From Candidatus Binataceae bacterium (GTDB taxonomy: Bacteria > Desulfobacterota > Binatia > Binatales > Binataceae): DNA of 64,000 bases. The stretch lies in assembly GCA_035308025.1 (NCBI GenBank), contig DATGHL010000047.1, forward strand, positions 64,430 through 128,429, written 5' to 3'. The first letter of the stretch is position 1, and every line of letters starts with the position of its first letter. The position numbers were made by a program, and so were the translations under genes. Under the pieces are notes generated by a model that was given only the letters and a program-made list of their open reading frames with translations, did not search any database and had not been told where the DNA came from. This document shows positions 60,847 to 64,000 of this stretch, in pieces.

Positions 60847-62544
60847 TTACTTGCAGCGCCAATTATCGGCCTGATCGACATTACCGCCCGTAAAAGTTGC
60901 GACTTCTGGATAGGCGCACAGCGGCATCGTGCGATCGACCGGCTCAGTCGGATCGTTGTTGGTATAGTGGGTTGCGATGATCGCATCGGGCGCGACGCCG
61001 GCCGAAACCCAATTGTCGAGCGCCGTCAGTGTGTCGAAAACGTTGGGACCGGGACCGTCGCCGCAATGATGCATCCCCGGAACGAGGAAGAGCCGGGCAA
61101 ACTGGCGAGTTTGCGTCAGACTGCCGTGCTCATGCGCCACCACCTGATTGTAATACTGGATTGACTCTATCGGCGTGACCGCCGAGTCGCTTCAGCCATG
61201 ATACATCAGCAGCTTGCCGCCATTTATCCGAAACGGGTCCAAGTTGGCGTCAAGTCCATTGCTGCCCTGCATATCAGCCACATTCAATACTGACTGGACA
61301 TCGGTGGCGTCATTGAGGTTGAAAGTAGTCGAGTCATAGCTGGGATTGCCGAAGTCCAGATATTTCAACGACTGGTCCATGAACGTCCATTGTGCAGGGG
61401 CAAGCTCAAGGCCGGTGACAGGACTTGTGAACGACGGCGGCGTCGGAACCGGGCCCCATGGCTCAGAGACGCCGAGCGCCGGGGCGGTTTCTCCGACGAT
61501 CCATAGCGAAAGCCCGGTCGCAGGCGAGCCGTCGGCAGGATTGCTGACAGTATAGCCGGGGTAGAGCTGAGTGCCGCCGGAGGTCGCCGCGCCGGAATAG
61601 ATCGCATCGAGCGTCGCAACTTGACCGGCGCTGAGACAAGTTGGATCGGCGTCGGCCGCCGATTCCGATTCGCTGGCCGGGCATTGCAGAGTCGCCGGGT
61701 TGAAGCTGCACAGACGCGGATCCTGAATCAGACCATCTTTGACCCCATCGAGAGCGTCGCACTCCGCGGTGATCGCGGGATCGAGCAGACCGCTGATTTT
61801 GCTCGGAGAAATATACGAATCGGCGGTGGCAATCACATGGGCTTCGTTCCAGTTAAACCCGAGCAGAATGTTACCAAGCGCGATCGCCGGATCGCCTTCG
61901 ATGATGCCGTCGAAGTCGCGCGGGTAAAGCTGTGATTCGACCGCGGCCTCGTGCCCGCCGTCGGAACAACCGTCGAAGTATCGATGCTTCGGCGGGCTCG
62001 CATAGTACTGGCGCGCAAGCGACTGCGTGGCCTGCGCCGTTACGTGGACCCCGTTGTAGAAGAAGTCTTGCTGAGCTTGCAGGTTATTAAGGCCGAAACT
62101 GCCGTCGAGAACGCCGAGGCCGAGCGAATTTAGCGGGCTTTCATGGCCGGCATCGGTGGCCGCGGTCGCATATTCGCCGGTCAGGGTAGCCAGTCCGCTG
62201 GTGACGACGCCTTGGATACTGCCGGCAAAGCCGCCGTTGCCGAGAAAGAGAAACCGACCGTTCCATCCGGTGGCGCCGCTGGCCGGGTCGGGGAGCGCCA
62301 ACTCGAACTGATCCTGGTTGCCGTTGGCCGAGTTGGTAGTGACAAAACCTTTGACATCGCAATACTCGGGGAGCGCGCCGTTAGCTGCGACCAGAGTCTC
62401 ACTGCTGATCGTCGTATTGGCAGGAGCTGAGAGCGTTTGCCCTGGGCAGGTCGCTGCACTCGCCGCGAGCTGATAAGCGAAGGCCGCTGCCGCGATTGAT
62501 ATTGACGTGATGAGTGTTCTTCCGAATCTTCCAACTGAGTGCAC
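60847..62544 (-). pseudogene. Tannase/feruloyl esterase family, interrupted by TGA
   Basis: GTG start at 62544 after GGAGGAC, signal peptide LITSISIAAAAFAYQLAASA, catalytic Ser in FDGCSDGGHEA. At 61192-61194 a TGA replaces the Trp codon in LMYHGWSD (TGG to TGA, one base), and the same frame then continues SDSAVTPIESIQYYNQVVAH to VPGMHHCGDGPGP and TMPLCAYPE, ending at 60847. All other family motifs are kept. Other genes here end in TGA, so recoding to Trp is unlikely. It is a recent nonsense mutation or a sequencing error. Confidence 0.85.
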
Positions 62545-62919
62545 TTGCTTGTCCTCCAGATGAAGACCAGCGCGAAAAACGCCGGTTCGAGTCTCGAGTA
62601 GATGAAGTGATCAGAAGAATGAGCTGACTAAAGCGGAGGGGCGCGACAGCGCGCCGCTTGCCTGCGAGCATCATGCGCGCTCCTGCACCGGGATGCTTGC
62701 ATAGTCATGCAGCGAGCCAAGCCAAGCTCCCTCCGGGCGAATGAGCATCACATGAAATGGCCCACCCTCGCAACGCTGGCTCCGTCAGGAATTGGGACTG
62801 GACGCCCACAACGTCTATTGTCGGCGGGTGCCGATGCTGCAGCCGTTGGGCCTCTGAGCGCTTTGCTGTCTCGCCTCGCGCTTGATTCCGCCGCTTTGCG
62901 AACTGCGTCGCCGGCGCTG
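62545..62919. other. Gap between tannase pseudogene and tyrS
   Basis: 375 bp. It holds the promoter and GGAGGAC ribosome site of the tannase gene, transcribed left. No RNA gene, repeat or further coding frame can be supported. Open frames here are antisense extensions of tyrS. Confidence 0.5.
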
Positions 62920-64000
62920 CTAGGCCTGGATGCGGGCGACGCGGCGCTTACCCACTTCGAGCACCTTGTGCTCGCCCGGGACGAAACGGAAATTCGCGTC
63001 GGTGACGGTCGCGCCGTCCACCCGCACCGCCCCCTGGCTCAGCAGCCGACGCGCCTCGCTGGTCGAAGCCGCGAAGCGCAATTGTTTCATCAGCTCGCAG
63101 ACCCACAATTCCTGCGCGAGCTTGAAGACCGGCGCGTCGGCCGGCACTTCATGACGCTGAAACTTGCCCTCGAAATGCGCCCGCGCGCGGGCGGCCGCGT
63201 CGGCGCCGTGATACTCCGCCACGATCGTCGCCGCGAGCCGTTTCTTCGCCTCCATCGGATGAATCCCGCCCGACTTGACCCCCGCCAGCGTCGCGCCATC
63301 GACCTCCGTCAGCAGCTCGTAATAGCGGATCATCAGCCGGTCGGAGACCGACATCAGCTTGCCGAACATCTCCTCGGCGGCCTCGGTCAACCCGACATAG
63401 TTGCCGTAGGATTTCGACATCTTTCGCACGCCGTCGAGCCCTTCGAGCAGCGGCATCGTCATCACCACCTGCGGCGGCTGACCATAGGCGCGCTGCAGCT
63501 CGCGCCCGACCAGCATGTTGAATTTCTGATCGGTGCCGCCCATCTCGACGTCGGCTTGCAGCGCCACCGAGTCGTAGCCCTGAATCAGCGGGTAGAGAAT
63601 CTCGTGGAGAAAGAGCGGCTCCTGGTTTTCGAGCCGCTTCTCGAAGTCGTCGCGCTCGAGCATCCGCGCGACACTCAGCTTGGCGGCGATTTCGATTAGC
63701 TTGCGCGTGTCGACCTGGCTCATCCACTCGCTGTTGAAGCGCACTTCGGTTTTCGCCGGATCAAGCACCTTGGCCACCTGGCTTTGATACGTAGCCGCAT
63801 TGCTTTTGATTTGTTCGGGTGTGAGCGGCTTGCGCGTCTCCGAGCGCCCGGTGGGATCGCCGATCATAGCGGTGAAATCACCGACCAGAAAAATCACGGT
63901 GTGACCGCGGCGCTGAAACTCCCGCAGCTTCTTGAGCGTGATCGAATGCCCGAGATGAAGGTCCGGGGCGGTCGGATCCATCCCCAACTTGATCCGCAGG
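62920..64000 (-). CDS. tyrS: Tyrosyl-tRNA synthetase, N-terminus beyond window
   Basis: The frame is open through the right edge ([18 protein letters not shown]), so the start lies outside. Class I motifs: HLGH (LHLGHSIT) and KMSKS ([14 protein letters not shown]), anticodon region, and a C-terminal S4 domain ([32 protein letters not shown]). [17 protein letters not shown] binds tyrosine-AMP. The sequence type is that of the shorter TyrZ/TyrRS group common outside enteric bacteria. It charges tRNA-Tyr. Confidence 0.94.
   Translation of the reverse strand, partial: LRIKLGMDPTAPDLHLGHSITLKKLREFQRRGHTVIFLVGDFTAMIGDPTGRSETRKPLTPEQIKSNAATYQSQVAKVLDPAKTEVRFNSEWMSQVDTRKLIEIAAKLSVARMLERDDFEKRLENQEPLFLHEILYPLIQGYDSVALQADVEMGGTDQKFNMLVGRELQRAYGQPPQVVMTMPLLEGLDGVRKMSKSYGNYVGLTEAAEEMFGKLMSVSDRLMIRYYELLTEVDGATLAGVKSGGIHPMEAKKRLAATIVAEYHGADAAARARAHFEGKFQRHEVPADAPVFKLAQELWVCELMKQLRFAASTSEARRLLSQGAVRVDGATVTDANFRFVPGEHKVLEVGKRRVARIQA

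Noticed and set aside
61192..61194. TGA read as tryptophan (alternative genetic code)
   Set aside because: Several well-supported genes in the window end in TGA, for example the hybrid kinase at 46257-46259, so TGA is a stop here.
62707..63699. 330-codon open frame opposite tyrS
   Set aside because: Antisense of a clear tyrosyl-tRNA synthetase.
1..64000. CRISPR array, rRNA genes or complete prophage
   Set aside because: No regularly spaced repeats, no rRNA-like sequence and no phage structural genes were seen anywhere in the window.

Overview
The window is a 64 kb stretch of a GC-rich bacterial chromosome. Both ends cut genes: the 3' part of a flavin monooxygenase gene lies at the left edge and the 3' part of tyrS at the right edge. 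The content is Gram-negative: an RND pump with its adaptor and a TolC-type channel, lipoproteins, Tat signals, a SecD/YajC operon and TadE/TadG minor pilins. The catabolic flavour (two-component flavin monooxygenase, thiolase with DUF35 partner, luciferase-like oxidoreductases, type III CoA transferase, fused acyl-CoA carboxylase, tannase family) resembles soil lineages such as Candidatus Binatota or neighbouring Desulfobacterota-like groups. That placement is an inference from gene content only.

Layout. 1-4.5 kb: monooxygenase, a secreted protein, two decayed gene remnants and a thiolase/DUF35 pair. 4.5-9.2 kb: a large ISP-type restriction-methylation protein flanked by 50-bp direct repeats, apparently dropped into the divergent promoter between the thiolase and an NHL-repeat gene. 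9.2-16 kb: rnhB, a PH-domain protein, an LLM oxidoreductase, a small HTH protein, an RNB exoribonuclease, a lipoprotein and a CYTH-like protein. 16.4-21.7 kb: tannase, a wrecked MMPL transporter, creA and ald. 21.9-24.2 kb: an integration hotspot with a truncated tRNA-Leu, a broken tyrosine recombinase, a complete tRNA-Leu(UAA) interrupted by a 243-nt group I intron, and an IS1-family remnant. 24.4-30.3 kb: two TadE/TadG modules, apparently a duplication, headed by a degenerate sigma-54-type ATPase. 30.6-35 kb: RND efflux pair. 35-38 kb: SDR, VOC, cupredoxin-like and SAM methyltransferase genes. 38.1-42.5 kb: queA-tgt-yajC-secD, without secF next to it. 42.6-49.3 kb: a trans-sulfuration enzyme, hybrid kinase plus HPt, a DUF882 protein, a CoA transferase and a vapBC pair. 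49.4-56.4 kb: a four-gene operon of alpha/beta hydrolase, two tandem luciferase-like monooxygenases and a single-chain acyl-CoA carboxylase. 57-60 kb: TolC-type channel, CrcB and DUF190. 60.3-64 kb: GNAT enzyme, a tannase gene stopped by one nonsense codon, and tyrS.

The most notable single feature is the self-splicing intron in the tRNA-Leu(UAA) anticodon loop, next to a second, intronless 5' half of the same tRNA and a dead integrase. A second theme is decay: seven gene remnants or disrupted genes (monooxygenase tail, HYDIN-like repeat protein, MMPL transporter, integrase, IS1 transposase, ATPase tail, tannase) in 64 kb. Several frameshifts are single-base and could be assembly errors; the duplicated fragments with matching stop positions cannot be explained that way.
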